From positions 149,001-213,000 of the forward strand of contig NZ_AHMP02000001.1 in assembly GCF_000243735.2 (NCBI RefSeq): a DNA stretch of 64,000 nucleotides, given 5' to 3'. Numbering within the stretch: position 1 is the stretch's first letter; every line of letters starts with the position of its first letter. Under the pieces are notes generated by a model. That model was not told where the DNA came from. It saw only the letters and a program-made list of their open reading frames with translations, and did no database searches. Shown in pieces: positions 35,505 through 53,149 of this stretch. Made by a program: the position numbers and the translations under genes. This DNA comes from Leptospira kmetyi serovar Malaysia str. Bejo-Iso9. GTDB lineage: Bacteria > Spirochaetota > Leptospiria > Leptospirales > Leptospiraceae.

Positions 35505-35984
35505 ATGTCAGATTCAGTATTAGGAACAAATCTTCCCGCGCTCAGCTTGGAAAGTACGGAAGGAAAGAGCGTAAAACTTCCGGACGATATCGCGGGTTCT
35601 TGGACTCTTCTTTATTTTTATCCGAAAGACGATACTCCGGGTTGTACGAAACAAGCCTGCAGTTATCGGGATCATATCGGAGAATTCAAAAACATCGGAG
35701 CCAAGGTATACGGAGTCAGTTTGGACGACTTGAGTTCTCATGAGAATTTTATTCAAAAGTATTCTTTGAATTTCCCGCTTTTATCCGATCCGGATCACAA
35801 GCTCAGCGAAGCGCTGGGAGTTTACGGAGATCAGGAATGGAGAGGAAAAGTTTTTAAGGGACTTTCTCGGGATTCTTTTTTGATTTCTCCGGAAGGAAAG
35901 GTTCAAAAGGTTTGGAGAAAAGTTGACCCGACGACAACGGTGGAAGAAACTCTCCAAGAGATTTCCAAAGTCAGCGGTAAATGA
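35505..35984 (+). CDS. bcp: Peroxiredoxin, Bcp/PrxQ type
   Basis: 159 residues. A thiol peroxidase that reduces hydroperoxides. The peroxidatic and resolving Cys pair, five apart, is in DTPGCTKQACSYRDH, as in E. coli Bcp. ATG at 35505 is supported by CGGAGG 9-14 bases upstream. It is followed immediately by the M61 peptidase gene. The 180-base region upstream is AT-rich and likely holds its promoter, but no convincing -10 was assigned. Confidence 0.93.
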   Translation: MSDSVLGTNLPALSLESTEGKSVKLPDDIAGSWTLLYFYPKDDTPGCTKQACSYRDHIGEFKNIGAKVYGVSLDDLSSHENFIQKYSLNFPLLSDPDHKLSEALGVYGDQEWRGKVFKGLSRDSFLISPEGKVQKVWRKVDPTTTVEETLQEISKVSGK

Positions 35985-37706
35985 TTGTCTAAACTTAAAT
36001 TTTTAGTTCAGGAATATCAACTCACAGGACACTATCTTCAAGTCGAATTGGAGATAGCGTCCGCTCAAAAAGAAACGATTCTTTCTCTTCCCGTTTGGTC
36101 GCCCGGTTCTTATATGGTTCGGGATTATTCCAGACATGTCCACAAAATGGAAGCGTTCGTTTCGGGAAAGAATGGAAAGAGTTTGGAAGTGGTTCCGATC
36201 GGTCTCGATTCTTGGAGCGTGAAATCCGAGGGAGAATCCTTTCGCATCCGTTACGTGGTTTACGGTTACGATTATTCGGTTCGTTCTAATTACTTCACGA
36301 CTGAATTCTGTCTTTTACATCCGCCCGCCTTGTTTTTATATCCCCGAGACCTGGAAGTTTCGGAAATTACATTAGAAATTTCGAATGCTCTTCCCTTTGA
36401 GTTTTGTCATTCCGGTTTGGCCGGTAAGGGGAAGAAGCGCGGTTCGACCGATCTCGACGAGTTTTTGGACGCACCGATTCTTTTGTCGAACCGCGCGGCG
36501 ATTCCGTTTCGGTCCGGAGAATGCGATCACGAAATCGTTCTCGAGGGAGAATTGTCCAAATCCGTCCAAAAAACTTTGATCGCGGATCTTCAAAAAATTA
36601 CGGAAGAGCAGATCCGCGCGTTCGGCGGATCGCCGAACGCGCGTTACTTGTTTGTTTTGATCTTATCCGAAGGGGCTTACGGGGGTTTGGAACATCTCAA
36701 TTCTTCCGTAAACATGTATGATCCGTTGAAGGCGCTTTCCAAAGACGGTTATTTAAAACTTTTGGAGCTTTTATCGCACGAATACTTTCATCTTTGGAAC
36801 GTAAAAAGAATTCGTCCGATCGCTCTCGGACCATTCGATTATCAGAAGCCGAGTCTTACGAAAGAGTTGTGGATCGCGGAAGGAATCACTTCGTTTTACG
36901 ACGCTTACTTTTTGGTAAGAACCAAACATTTGAGCGCGGAATCGTATCTCGCAAAGGTAATGGAAGATCTCCAGAGTTTGGAAAAGTCCGAGGGAGAATC
37001 TTGGATGAGCTTGGAAGATTCTTCCTTTACCGCTTGGACAAAATTTTACAACCGTCCGAATGATCCGAACGCGAACAACACGGGAGTTTCGTATTACGTC
37101 AAAGGCGGGATCTTGGCTCTTGCTATGGATCTTTATCTTTTGTCCGAGACCTCGGGAAAATTCTCCCTTTTGGATGTGATGAACGAGGTCTATCAGACTT
37201 TTTTTGTCGGTAAAAAACGGGGTTTTACGAAAATCGAATTCTTTGAAGCGGCTAAAAAGAGGACCGGTGTCGATCTTAAGTTGGAATTCGGGGATTATTT
37301 GGATAAGCCGGTCGTGATTCCGATCGAACGGTATTTCCACAAAATCGGTGTGAAACGATTGGATTCTAGTCCGGGTGTGGAACTCGGTTTTACCACGAGA
37401 GAAGAAAGAGGAAATCTGATTCTCAGCAAGGTGGATTGGAAAGTTTTGGATCCTTCCGTCGATTTAAGTCAAGGCGACGAATGGATCGCGTTAAACGGTA
37501 GTCGAATTCATTCCGGAAATCGTAAGGATCTTTTGAAACAATTTAAGGCGGGGGATAAGGTCGAACTTTTGATCGCTCGCAGAGGTAAAATTTTGAAACG
37601 AAAGTTGAAACTTTCGAAACGTTTCCAATCGAGTCAGTTTAAGTTCGAGGAACATCCGTCGGAAGATCAGGTTCGTTTGCGGAATTTATTTTTCGGGCTT
37701 GGTTGA
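35985..37706 (+). CDS. M61-family aminopeptidase with a PDZ-like domain
   Basis: 573 residues. M61 (glycyl aminopeptidase-like) zinc metallopeptidase: an N-terminal beta domain (about 1-170), a catalytic domain with LLSHEYFHLWNVKRIRP (HExxH, near 263) and LWIAEGITSFYDAY where Glu is the third ligand (near 297), then a C-terminal PDZ-like domain (about 460-540, GDEWIALNGSRIHS). No signal peptide. It begins with TTG directly after the bcp stop (TGATTG); no better start exists upstream because another frame is closed by TAA. Confidence 0.88.
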   Translation: MSKLKFLVQEYQLTGHYLQVELEIASAQKETILSLPVWSPGSYMVRDYSRHVHKMEAFVSGKNGKSLEVVPIGLDSWSVKSEGESFRIRYVVYGYDYSVRSNYFTTEFCLLHPPALFLYPRDLEVSEITLEISNALPFEFCHSGLAGKGKKRGSTDLDEFLDAPILLSNRAAIPFRSGECDHEIVLEGELSKSVQKTLIADLQKITEEQIRAFGGSPNARYLFVLILSEGAYGGLEHLNSSVNMYDPLKALSKDGYLKLLELLSHEYFHLWNVKRIRPIALGPFDYQKPSLTKELWIAEGITSFYDAYFLVRTKHLSAESYLAKVMEDLQSLEKSEGESWMSLEDSSFTAWTKFYNRPNDPNANNTGVSYYVKGGILALAMDLYLLSETSGKFSLLDVMNEVYQTFFVGKKRGFTKIEFFEAAKKRTGVDLKLEFGDYLDKPVVIPIERYFHKIGVKRLDSSPGVELGFTTREERGNLILSKVDWKVLDPSVDLSQGDEWIALNGSRIHSGNRKDLLKQFKAGDKVELLIARRGKILKRKLKLSKRFQSSQFKFEEHPSEDQVRLRNLFFGLG

Positions 37707-37809
37707 ATTTGAAAATCGGATCCAACCTTTTTTTGGAGTTTGTGATTTCGTAGCGTTGCGTTGAACGCGTGGTTGTATATCGGGACTTTGTTGTGTTTCT
37801 TCCGTTTTT

Positions 37810-38349
37810 TCAGGAAGGATACCAATCTCTATAGTCCAATGTGCGGAAAATTCCGACCGGTTCGCATTGTAATCGTCTTTTGACTCGGTTGTTGAGTAGA
37901 TCGAGGTGGAGAATATATTTGTAGTCTCGGTGAAACGCGGGAACTCCCGCATTCATAACGCCAACGATAGAATCCGCGACCTCTAACTCCTCCAAAGACA
38001 AAAGAAAATTAAAAAGATAACAACGAGACACCCCGTGCACCTGCGCGAGCGTTCCTAAAAAAGCCCAACTACCTGTGCTCAGTCGAACGTTGATCCTTTT
38101 CATCTTTTCCTTTCCCAAACTCGGTTGATACAACGTGGTTCGGGCATTCCTCCCCAATCTTGGGAGAGTGGTCAAATACTTACCGTAACGCTGCAACAAC
38201 TGAGGAAGTCTTTTGGGAAGAATTCTCGCAACCTCGGGACTGTAACGAATCCAAGTCGCTTCAGGAATCAAAAGAGTCGCGGTAATCAAAGTTCGCTGTT
38301 GCATCGGAGATTCGATTTCTTGATTCGAATCTAAAATCAGATAACCCAT
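37810..38349 (-). CDS. DUF1564-family protein (Leptospira-restricted)
   Basis: 179 residues. It matches what I know of the DUF1564 family, an expanded set of small basic proteins in Leptospira: an N-terminal [12 protein letters not shown]...[16 protein letters not shown] region and a central [38 protein letters not shown], which has the look of a ribbon-helix-helix or small DNA-binding segment. Function is unknown and the genes are often scattered near mobile or variable regions. It is flanked by about 290 bases of non-coding, AT-rich DNA upstream. Confidence 0.72.
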   Translation of the reverse strand: MGYLILDSNQEIESPMQQRTLITATLLIPEATWIRYSPEVARILPKRLPQLLQRYGKYLTTLPRLGRNARTTLYQPSLGKEKMKRINVRLSTGSWAFLGTLAQVHGVSRCYLFNFLLSLEELEVADSIVGVMNAGVPAFHRDYKYILHLDLLNNRVKRRLQCEPVGIFRTLDYRDWYPS

Positions 38350-38565
38350 ACAAGATACGGTTTTGAATCAAGTTCGGAAACATCGATTTTCAAAACGAGA
38401 ACGCGGATTTTCAAAGAAAAATATTACAAAAAATTAAAAAAGCCGATTGGAACGAAGGGAAACAAAACGATAAATCGCAAACAGCGGAAAAAGAATCAAT
38501 GCTCAATAACAAATCAAAGAACGATGCAAACGAATCGCAAAAAAGAATTCAGGCTTCTTAAAATT
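38350..38565. other. AT-rich non-coding DNA upstream of the DUF1564 gene
   Basis: About 215 bases of A-rich sequence (for example 38400-38440) with no open frame or convincing hairpin. Together with the peptide remnant at 38566-38643 it looks like a scar of a former gene. Confidence 0.4.
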
Positions 38566-38643
38566 TTAAAGTTCATATCGAACATATCCGGCATAGGCCC
38601 GGCCCTGACCGCTGCCCATACCCGGAACACCCCAAGTCCGGTT
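38566..38643 (-). pseudogene. Possible C-terminal remnant of an outer-membrane beta-barrel protein
   Basis: A 25-codon leftward frame starting at the SDR stop encodes [20 protein letters not shown] and ends VRYEL before a TAA. A Gly-rich loop followed by an alternating aromatic final strand resembles the C-terminus of TonB-dependent receptors and porins, although the last residue is Leu rather than Phe. No start codon or ribosome site precedes it, so it would be a fragment left after replacement by the SDR gene. The local base composition is unlike the AT-rich DNA beside it. Confidence 0.35.
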
Positions 38644-39398
38644 TAAATCGCAGTAATTCCGCCATCAACGGCCCAATTCGCACCATTGATATAAGAAGAT
38701 TCTTCTTTTAACAAAAACGAAACGACTCGCGCGATCTCCGAAGGCAACGCGATTCTACGAGAAGGAGTCATATCGATGATCTTGTTTCTATGATCGGAAA
38801 CCTGATCCTCCTGAATCCCCATCGAAGTTTCCATATAACCCGGACTGACCGCGTTAGACGTAATCCCGAAGGAACCCCATTCGTCGGCGAGAGAACGAAC
38901 AAAACCGATCAAGGCGTGTTTGGAGGAAGAATACGCCACGGAATTCGCGGCTCCGATCAGGGACAAGGAAGAAGCGACGAACACCATTCTCCCTAAATTC
39001 AATTTTTTGAATATAGGCAAAAGTGTTTTGGAAATCAAAAACGCGGATCGGATATTGATCGAAAAAATGCGATCCCATTCCTCCGAACCGACTTCGATGA
39101 TCGTATGATAAGGACCGCCGTAACCCGCACAATGAATAAAACCGTACGGAACCCAACCCTCGGAAACGACCGAATTCTCCCATTGAAGCAAAGAAGAAGA
39201 AAGGTTTTCATCGTTCGTCAAATCCGTTCGGATAAAAAATTCTCCGGAAAGAATTTGTTTCGGAGCCTGAACGTCGAAGTTCGTAACGGAGTAACCTTCG
39301 GTTACGAGAGATTCCACAAGAGCGCGTCCGAGTCCTCCGCTTCCTCCGGTGAGAATCACATTCTTCTTTCCGATCGTTTCCTGATTTTTCGAAGACAC
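38643..39398 (-). CDS. Short-chain dehydrogenase/reductase (3-oxoacyl-reductase-like)
   Basis: About 251 residues from GTG at 39398. The nucleotide loop is [16 protein letters not shown], then IHCAGYGGP (NxAG-like), Ser and [11 protein letters not shown] as the catalytic YxxxK, and the ending [15 protein letters not shown], the classic C-terminus of FabG-like enzymes. An in-frame upstream ATG exists at 39452 but would add a non-conserved tail; GGGG sits before the GTG. It diverges from argB by 75 bases. Confidence 0.85.
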   Translation of the reverse strand: MSSKNQETIGKKNVILTGGSGGLGRALVESLVTEGYSVTNFDVQAPKQILSGEFFIRTDLTNDENLSSSLLQWENSVVSEGWVPYGFIHCAGYGGPYHTIIEVGSEEWDRIFSINIRSAFLISKTLLPIFKKLNLGRMVFVASSLSLIGAANSVAYSSSKHALIGFVRSLADEWGSFGITSNAVSPGYMETSMGIQEDQVSDHRNKIIDMTPSRRIALPSEIARVVSFLLKEESSYINGANWAVDGGITAI

Positions 39399-39473
39399 TC
39401 TATAACCCCTTTGTAACCTTCCGTTCCGTATTTCTGGATGACAGAGGGACACACAAGAATTCTTTTGTTTCTC

Positions 39474-40346
39474 ATGGAAAAACTTTTAGAAAGAGTCAAT
39501 CATATCCTCGAAGCCCTACCCTATATCACGAAGTATTCGGGCAAGACGGTTGTGATCAAATACGGCGGGGCCGCAATGGCAAAGGCCGATCTAAAAGAAT
39601 CTTTCGCAAGAGATATCGTTCTTTTAAAATACGTGGGAATCCATCCGGTGATCGTACACGGAGGCGGACCCGAAATCAATCGTCTCTTGGAAAGTTTAAA
39701 AATTCCCACCGAGTTCGTACACGGACATAGAGTTACGGACGCTCAAACCATGGACGTCGTCGAAATGGTTCTTACCGGAAAGGTGAACAAACAAATCGTT
39801 TCTATGATCAATTCTCAGGGCGGAAAGGCCGTGGGAATTTCGGGCAAGGACGGAAATCTTGCAAAGGCCGTAAAAACTCCGATCGAGATCGAACTGGAAG
39901 GAAAGGAAAAACAACTGTTCGACGTAGGACTTGTCGGCAAAATCGAATCCGTTAATCCGGAAATTCTTCACAACCTTCAGAAGGAAGGATTTATTCCCGT
40001 AATCTCCCCCGTCGCGGAATCCGCCGAAGGAGACAGTCTCAACATCAACGCGGATACGTTCGCCGGTGAAATCGCGGGCGCGTTAAAGGCGGAGAAGTTG
40101 ATTCTTCTTACGGATACGGAAGGAATTCTCATCGACGGAAAACTGGCCACGGGTCTGAACCGAGGCAAAGTGAAGGATTATATTCGAAAGGGAGAAATTT
40201 CCGGCGGAATGATTCCGAAAGTGGAATGTTGTCTAACCGCGATCGATCAGGGCGTGAGAAGAACCCATATCATCGACGGAAGAGTTCCGCATTCCATTCT
40301 CATCGAGATTTTTACGGATCAAGGAATTGGTTCTTTAATCGAATAA
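39474..40346 (+). CDS. argB: Acetylglutamate kinase
   Basis: 290 residues. Phosphorylates N-acetylglutamate in arginine biosynthesis. Amino-acid kinase motifs: [12 protein letters not shown] (near 25-36), [27 protein letters not shown], and [27 protein letters not shown], then [21 protein letters not shown] at 39474 starts the conserved [18 protein letters not shown], an N-terminal helix typical of the arginine-sensitive hexameric type. It stands alone among signalling genes. Confidence 0.95.
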   Translation: MEKLLERVNHILEALPYITKYSGKTVVIKYGGAAMAKADLKESFARDIVLLKYVGIHPVIVHGGGPEINRLLESLKIPTEFVHGHRVTDAQTMDVVEMVLTGKVNKQIVSMINSQGGKAVGISGKDGNLAKAVKTPIEIELEGKEKQLFDVGLVGKIESVNPEILHNLQKEGFIPVISPVAESAEGDSLNINADTFAGEIAGALKAEKLILLTDTEGILIDGKLATGLNRGKVKDYIRKGEISGGMIPKVECCLTAIDQGVRRTHIIDGRVPHSILIEIFTDQGIGSLIE

Positions 40347-40388
40347 TTTTTTGCAAATTTTCGATCTTTCAATTGTTATCGAAACTCC

Positions 40389-40417
40389 TTGACAGGGAAC
40401 ACTTTCTTGTGTCCAAT
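40389..40417 (+). promoter_or_regulatory. Sigma70-type promoter for the PP2C gene
   Basis: TTGACA (40389-40394) is a perfect -35, followed by a 17-base spacer and TCCAAT (40412-40417) as a weaker -10. Transcription would begin near 40424, which places an upstream TTG codon at 40420 outside the message and supports ATG 40456 as the start of the phosphatase gene. Confidence 0.5.
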
Positions 40418-40455
40418 GATTGAATTCTTCTTTTTACGGTCCGTTAACCCCCTTT

Positions 40456-42204
<1,749 letters not shown>

Positions 42205-42237
42205 ATCTTTCCGAAACGAAACGTTGCGTCGTATGAT

Positions 42238-42268
42238 CGCCGCCGCACACTTTGGAAACGCGGCGGCG
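42238..42268. terminator. GC-rich hairpin between convergent genes
   Basis: CGCCGCCGC (42238-42246) and GCGGCGGCG (42260-42268) form a perfect 9-bp stem with a 13-base loop, between the PP2C stop and the phosphofructokinase stop. No T run follows on either strand, so it may slow polymerase from both sides or protect the 3' ends. Confidence 0.45.
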
Positions 42269-42276
42269 GCCCCGCA

Positions 42277-43572
<1,296 letters not shown>

Positions 43573-43614
43573 CTTCTTTGCGGAAGATATTTCAGGAATT
43601 CAGGGAAAAATCAC

Positions 43615-43674
<60 letters not shown>

Positions 43675-43679
43675 CGTTT

Positions 43680-44624
<945 letters not shown>

Positions 44625-44723
44625 AAACGAAACAACATCGTAGTTATTACGTGGGCTTCGCCTCGCCGATCCCGTTTCCATCTTCCGATATTGCGCCGAA
44701 TACGGCTCGTCGACAAACGACTG

Positions 44724-45053
44724 TTAGTGGATGATTCCCTGTTTCTTGAGGGAGAATGCAAGATCCATCTTACTGATTAAATGTTTCGCTCTTCCGAAAC
44801 GGATCATTCGTTTCGGTTCGTTGTCCTGTTTCGAAGCGAATACTTCGAGACAGGTTTCGATCACCGGACAGGAGTTATCCGTACAACCGATTTCGGTTAA
44901 CTTTAAAACTTCTTTCCCCGTAAGTTCGAGAGGAGCTTTGAGCCATGAAATTAGCGTCGGGTGAAAGGAGAATTCTTCCGTAGCGTTTCTCGTCTCCGAA
45001 AAAACGGGGCCGTGATTGTGCACGGAAGAATGATTTGGAACCGCCGGTTTCAT
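44724..45053 (-). CDS. Small protein with a GC(x4)CP motif at the end of the metH operon
   Basis: 109 residues, cytosolic. It has a conserved-looking core: FHPTLISWLKAPLELTGKEV then LTEIGCTDNSCPVIETCLEV, with Cys residues spaced C-x4-C-x6-C, and a basic C-terminal part. The pattern GC-x4-CPxxET resembles small proteins of unknown function seen near metal or B12 enzymes, but I cannot name the family. It starts 45 bases after metH on the same strand with no obvious terminator between, so it may be the last gene of the SAH-responsive operon. Confidence 0.6.
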   Translation of the reverse strand: MKPAVPNHSSVHNHGPVFSETRNATEEFSFHPTLISWLKAPLELTGKEVLKLTEIGCTDNSCPVIETCLEVFASKQDNEPKRMIRFGRAKHLISKMDLAFSLKKQGIIH

Positions 45054-45098
45054 AGTGTTCTAGTTAGACGAAAAATCCCGAAAGAATCTCATAACATT

Positions 45099-48847
<3,749 letters not shown>

Positions 48848-48897
48848 TAAACTTCTTCGATTTTTCTAAAAAATAGTATAACGTTATATTCTAATAT

Positions 48898-49197
48898 TCA
48901 AAAATTTGGATCGACACATCCCTCTTTTTTTAAGGGAATCTTCACGTCCAAAATCACGGGAGAATGTTTCGATTTCACAGCATTCTCCGTCGTCCAGCGA
49001 CGCCAAATCGAAGGAACCTCGTAGTCGGGGTAAATCGCTTCGACCGGACATTCGGGTCTGCACTTGTTGCAATCGATACAAACCTCCGGATCGATATAAA
49101 GACAATCGGTTCCTTCTCGGAAGGCTTCCACCGGACAGACGGCGGCACAGTAAGTGTATTTACAGTGCCTGCAGGGTTCCGTTACTACGTAAGCCAT
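48898..49197 (-). CDS. FdxA-type 7Fe ferredoxin within the methionine-cycle operon
   Basis: 99 residues. It matches 7Fe (3Fe-4S plus 4Fe-4S) ferredoxins: MAYVVTEPCRHCKYTYCAAV then CPVEAF, and VCIDCNKCRPECPVEAIY. The ligand Cys residues for both clusters are present. ATG at 49197 starts the conserved MAYVVTEPC. Its position between ahcY and metH suggests it may supply electrons for reductive reactivation of MetH cobalamin, a job done by flavodoxin in E. coli; this is inference from context. Confidence 0.92.
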   Translation of the reverse strand: MAYVVTEPCRHCKYTYCAAVCPVEAFREGTDCLYIDPEVCIDCNKCRPECPVEAIYPDYEVPSIWRRWTTENAVKSKHSPVILDVKIPLKKEGCVDPNF

Positions 49198-49277
49198 CGT
49201 TTCCGAGAAGGCCGACCTTCCGAGACGGACCATCGAACTTAAGTCGTCGGTCCGCGCTCGAAAGTCTGCGGATCAGA

Positions 49278-50588
<1,311 letters not shown>

Positions 50589-50589
50589 T

Positions 50590-51567
<978 letters not shown>

Positions 51568-51574
51568 GAAGGAT

Positions 51575-51603
51575 ACAATATCAAGATATCTTGATATCTG
51601 CAA
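51575..51603 (-). promoter_or_regulatory. Promoter of the sahR-ahcY-fdx-metH operon
   Basis: Read leftward: -35 TTGCAG (complement 51598-51603), a spacer of exactly 17 bases, and -10 TATTGT (complement 51575-51580). Transcription would start near 51568, at or one base before the GTG codon, so the message may be leaderless. Confidence 0.62.
51578..51597. promoter_or_regulatory. SahR-like operator, perfect 20-bp palindrome
   Basis: ATATCAAGATATCTTGATAT reads the same on both strands. It fills the spacer between the -35 and -10 boxes of the operon promoter, the ideal place for a repressor. The TCAAGATATCTTGA core resembles what I recall of SahR sites in Proteobacteria, and the first gene of the operon encodes an ArsR-type protein. 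Confidence 0.75.
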
Positions 51604-51749
51604 ACCTTTTATTCTGAAAATCGTAACCTTTTCCTGGGAATTTGTATGAGTTCCCACAAAAGTTTTCTACAGAAAGTGCTTTTGCCTCGTTCCGAGCCCT
51701 CCCACGACCTCAGAGCTTCCCTTTTTGTGGCAGTTCCCACAAATTTCCC

Positions 51750-51778
51750 TTGACATTAATATGACCAGTCGCTTTAAA
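51750..51778 (+). promoter_or_regulatory. Promoter and probable operator of the TetR-thioesterase operon
   Basis: TTGACA (51750-51755), 17-base spacer, TTTAAA (51773-51778). Inside the spacer lies ATGACCAGTCGC with the palindromic core GAC-CA-GTC (51763-51770), a core shared by operators of the LmrA/YxaF/NemR group of TetR regulators. Autoregulation by the TetR protein encoded next is likely. Confidence 0.55.
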
Positions 51779-51839
51779 TAAAAAACAATCCAAAGAAATC
51801 TCGGCAGACCTTTCTACAAACAACGGATTGAAACAAAGA

Positions 51840-52454
51840 ATGAAAATTTCCCAAAAAGAATCAGAAACCAAACGAAAAACAATCCTCGAAGCCGGAATCC
51901 GATTGGTCCGACTTTATGGCCCCGACGGAATCGGAATCCAAGAAATCGCGGATGAGGCCAAAATCCCCAAAGGTTCTTTTTACAACTACTTCCCATCCAA
52001 GGATCAATTCTTAATCGAAGCGCTGGAAGAATACACAGAGAACGCGGTTCTCTGGAACGAAAAAACGATCGAAGCCGGTGGAAGAGGATTTTCATCCCTA
52101 ACCTATCTCTATGAACAAAAGATTCTTTTGGAAAAGGAGCTCCTACAAGACGGACTTTCCTGTTTGATCAACGTGCTGGCACAACATTCCTCCTCGAAAC
52201 GAACGGAACTGAGAAGTCGATTGAAGGTTTCTTTGGATCGAATCTCGAATGAAATTCTGAATTCTATTCAAGTGAACCGAAACGAGAACGACAAACGGAA
52301 AGACGGCGGCCTCGGATCGAACGAAAACATTCTTCATCACATTCAATTTTTGGAATCTTCTTGGAGAGGCGCGATGTTACTCGCAAGAGCGACGGGAGAA
52401 GTCTCGTATTTGGAACGGTTTCGTTCCTCGATTTCTGGAAACGGATTTTTTTAA
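51840..52454 (+). CDS. TetR-family transcriptional regulator
   Basis: 204 residues. The N-terminal HTH (about 8-55) reads RKTILEAGIRLVRLYGPDGI then IADEAKIPKGSFYNYFPSKD; the recognition helix GSFYNYF is that of the LmrA/YxaF/NemR group. The C-terminal ligand domain is helical with a TetR_C-like WRGAMLLARATG near residue 180. ATG at 51840 is preferred to TTG at 51828. It precedes an acyl-CoA thioesterase gene by 11 bases, suggesting it responds to a lipophilic or electrophilic compound. Confidence 0.9.
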   Translation: MKISQKESETKRKTILEAGIRLVRLYGPDGIGIQEIADEAKIPKGSFYNYFPSKDQFLIEALEEYTENAVLWNEKTIEAGGRGFSSLTYLYEQKILLEKELLQDGLSCLINVLAQHSSSKRTELRSRLKVSLDRISNEILNSIQVNRNENDKRKDGGLGSNENILHHIQFLESSWRGAMLLARATGEVSYLERFRSSISGNGFF

Positions 52455-52465
52455 AGAGGTAAAGA

Positions 52466-52891
52466 ATGAAAACGGAAGAATGGAAGGAGATCAAGAAAGG
52501 TCATTTGACCCAAATCGGAGTTCGCTGGGATGAACTCGATCCGAACAACCACGTAAACAATAAAAATTTTCAAGGTTATCTGGACGAAGCTCGTATGAGA
52601 GCGATGCGCGATTGGGGATTCTCCATGGAAACGTTAAAGAAACAAGGTTGGGGTCCGGTCATTCTTTCGATCGGACTCGAATTCAAAAAGGAAATCGGTT
52701 ATCCCGAAACGATTACGATCCAATCCGATCTTTTTTTAAAAAGCCCTACCCGCGCGGTTTTTGAACAAAGAATTCTCTGCCAAAACGAAACTCTTTCCTG
52801 CAACGCGAGTACGGATTGGGTGATTCTCAACTTAAACTCGAAAAGACCCGCAAAATTTTTGGAAGCGATCGGACTCGGACAATTCGTTTAA
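52466..52891 (+). CDS. 4HBT-type acyl-CoA thioesterase
   Basis: 141 residues with a hot-dog fold. The active-site pattern is VRWDELDPNNHVNNKNFQGY (about 19-38, catalytic Asp and the NHVNN turn), followed by LDEARMRAMRDWG and the strand ILSIGLEFKKEIGYPETI. It hydrolyses acyl-CoA; chain preference cannot be told. AAAGAGG precedes the ATG. It is the second gene of the TetR operon. Confidence 0.88.
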   Translation: MKTEEWKEIKKGHLTQIGVRWDELDPNNHVNNKNFQGYLDEARMRAMRDWGFSMETLKKQGWGPVILSIGLEFKKEIGYPETITIQSDLFLKSPTRAVFEQRILCQNETLSCNASTDWVILNLNSKRPAKFLEAIGLGQFV

Positions 52892-52915
52892 CAATCTACT
52901 TTAGAATTTTTTAAA

Positions 52916-52956
52916 ATTTAGAATCGATTTAAACAAGATCCAAGTCGATTCTAAAT
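52916..52956 (+). terminator. Hairpin terminator after the thioesterase gene
   Basis: ATTTAGAATCGA (52916-52927) and TCGATTCTAAAT (52945-52956) are exact complements, a 12-bp stem with a 17-base loop, 25 bases after the thioesterase stop. The tail is A-rich rather than T-rich, so it is a moderate terminator or 3'-end hairpin. Confidence 0.5.
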
Positions 52957-53149
52957 AAAAATTCGATCTATAACATTCTTTATAACGTTTTCACTTCTAC
53001 GTTAGGCGTAATATCCGAGCATTCGCTCATGTTTAACGCGATTTCAGCGTATTTTTTCGGTTAGAGGAGGCCCTCGCTCTTCAAAATCTTTCTTTTCAAT
53101 CGAATTCCATTCTTCTAAATCAGTATTTACTCAAATTGGAGGATCCTTC
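52957..53149. other. Intergenic region with attC-like core sequences
   Basis: About 190 bases without a gene. It contains CGTTAGGCG (52999-53008) and GTTTAACGCG (53031-53040), whose CGTTA/TAACG ends are inverted, enclosing a small hairpin GAGC-ATTC-GCTC (53017-53028). This is reminiscent of integron attC ends but too short and imperfect to call. The ribosome site GGAGGA for the next gene is at 53138-53143. Confidence 0.25.

Noticed and set aside
37686..37952. A leftward frame of 88 codons at the end of the M61 peptidase gene
   Set aside because: It overlaps the DUF1564 gene in another frame and has Ser/Thr/Glu-rich sequence without family features.
51650..51742. Direct repeat AGTTCCCACAAA at about 51650 and 51732
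   Set aside because: Two 12-base copies in a divergent promoter region could be a binding site, but they fit neither promoter and are too few to support a call.
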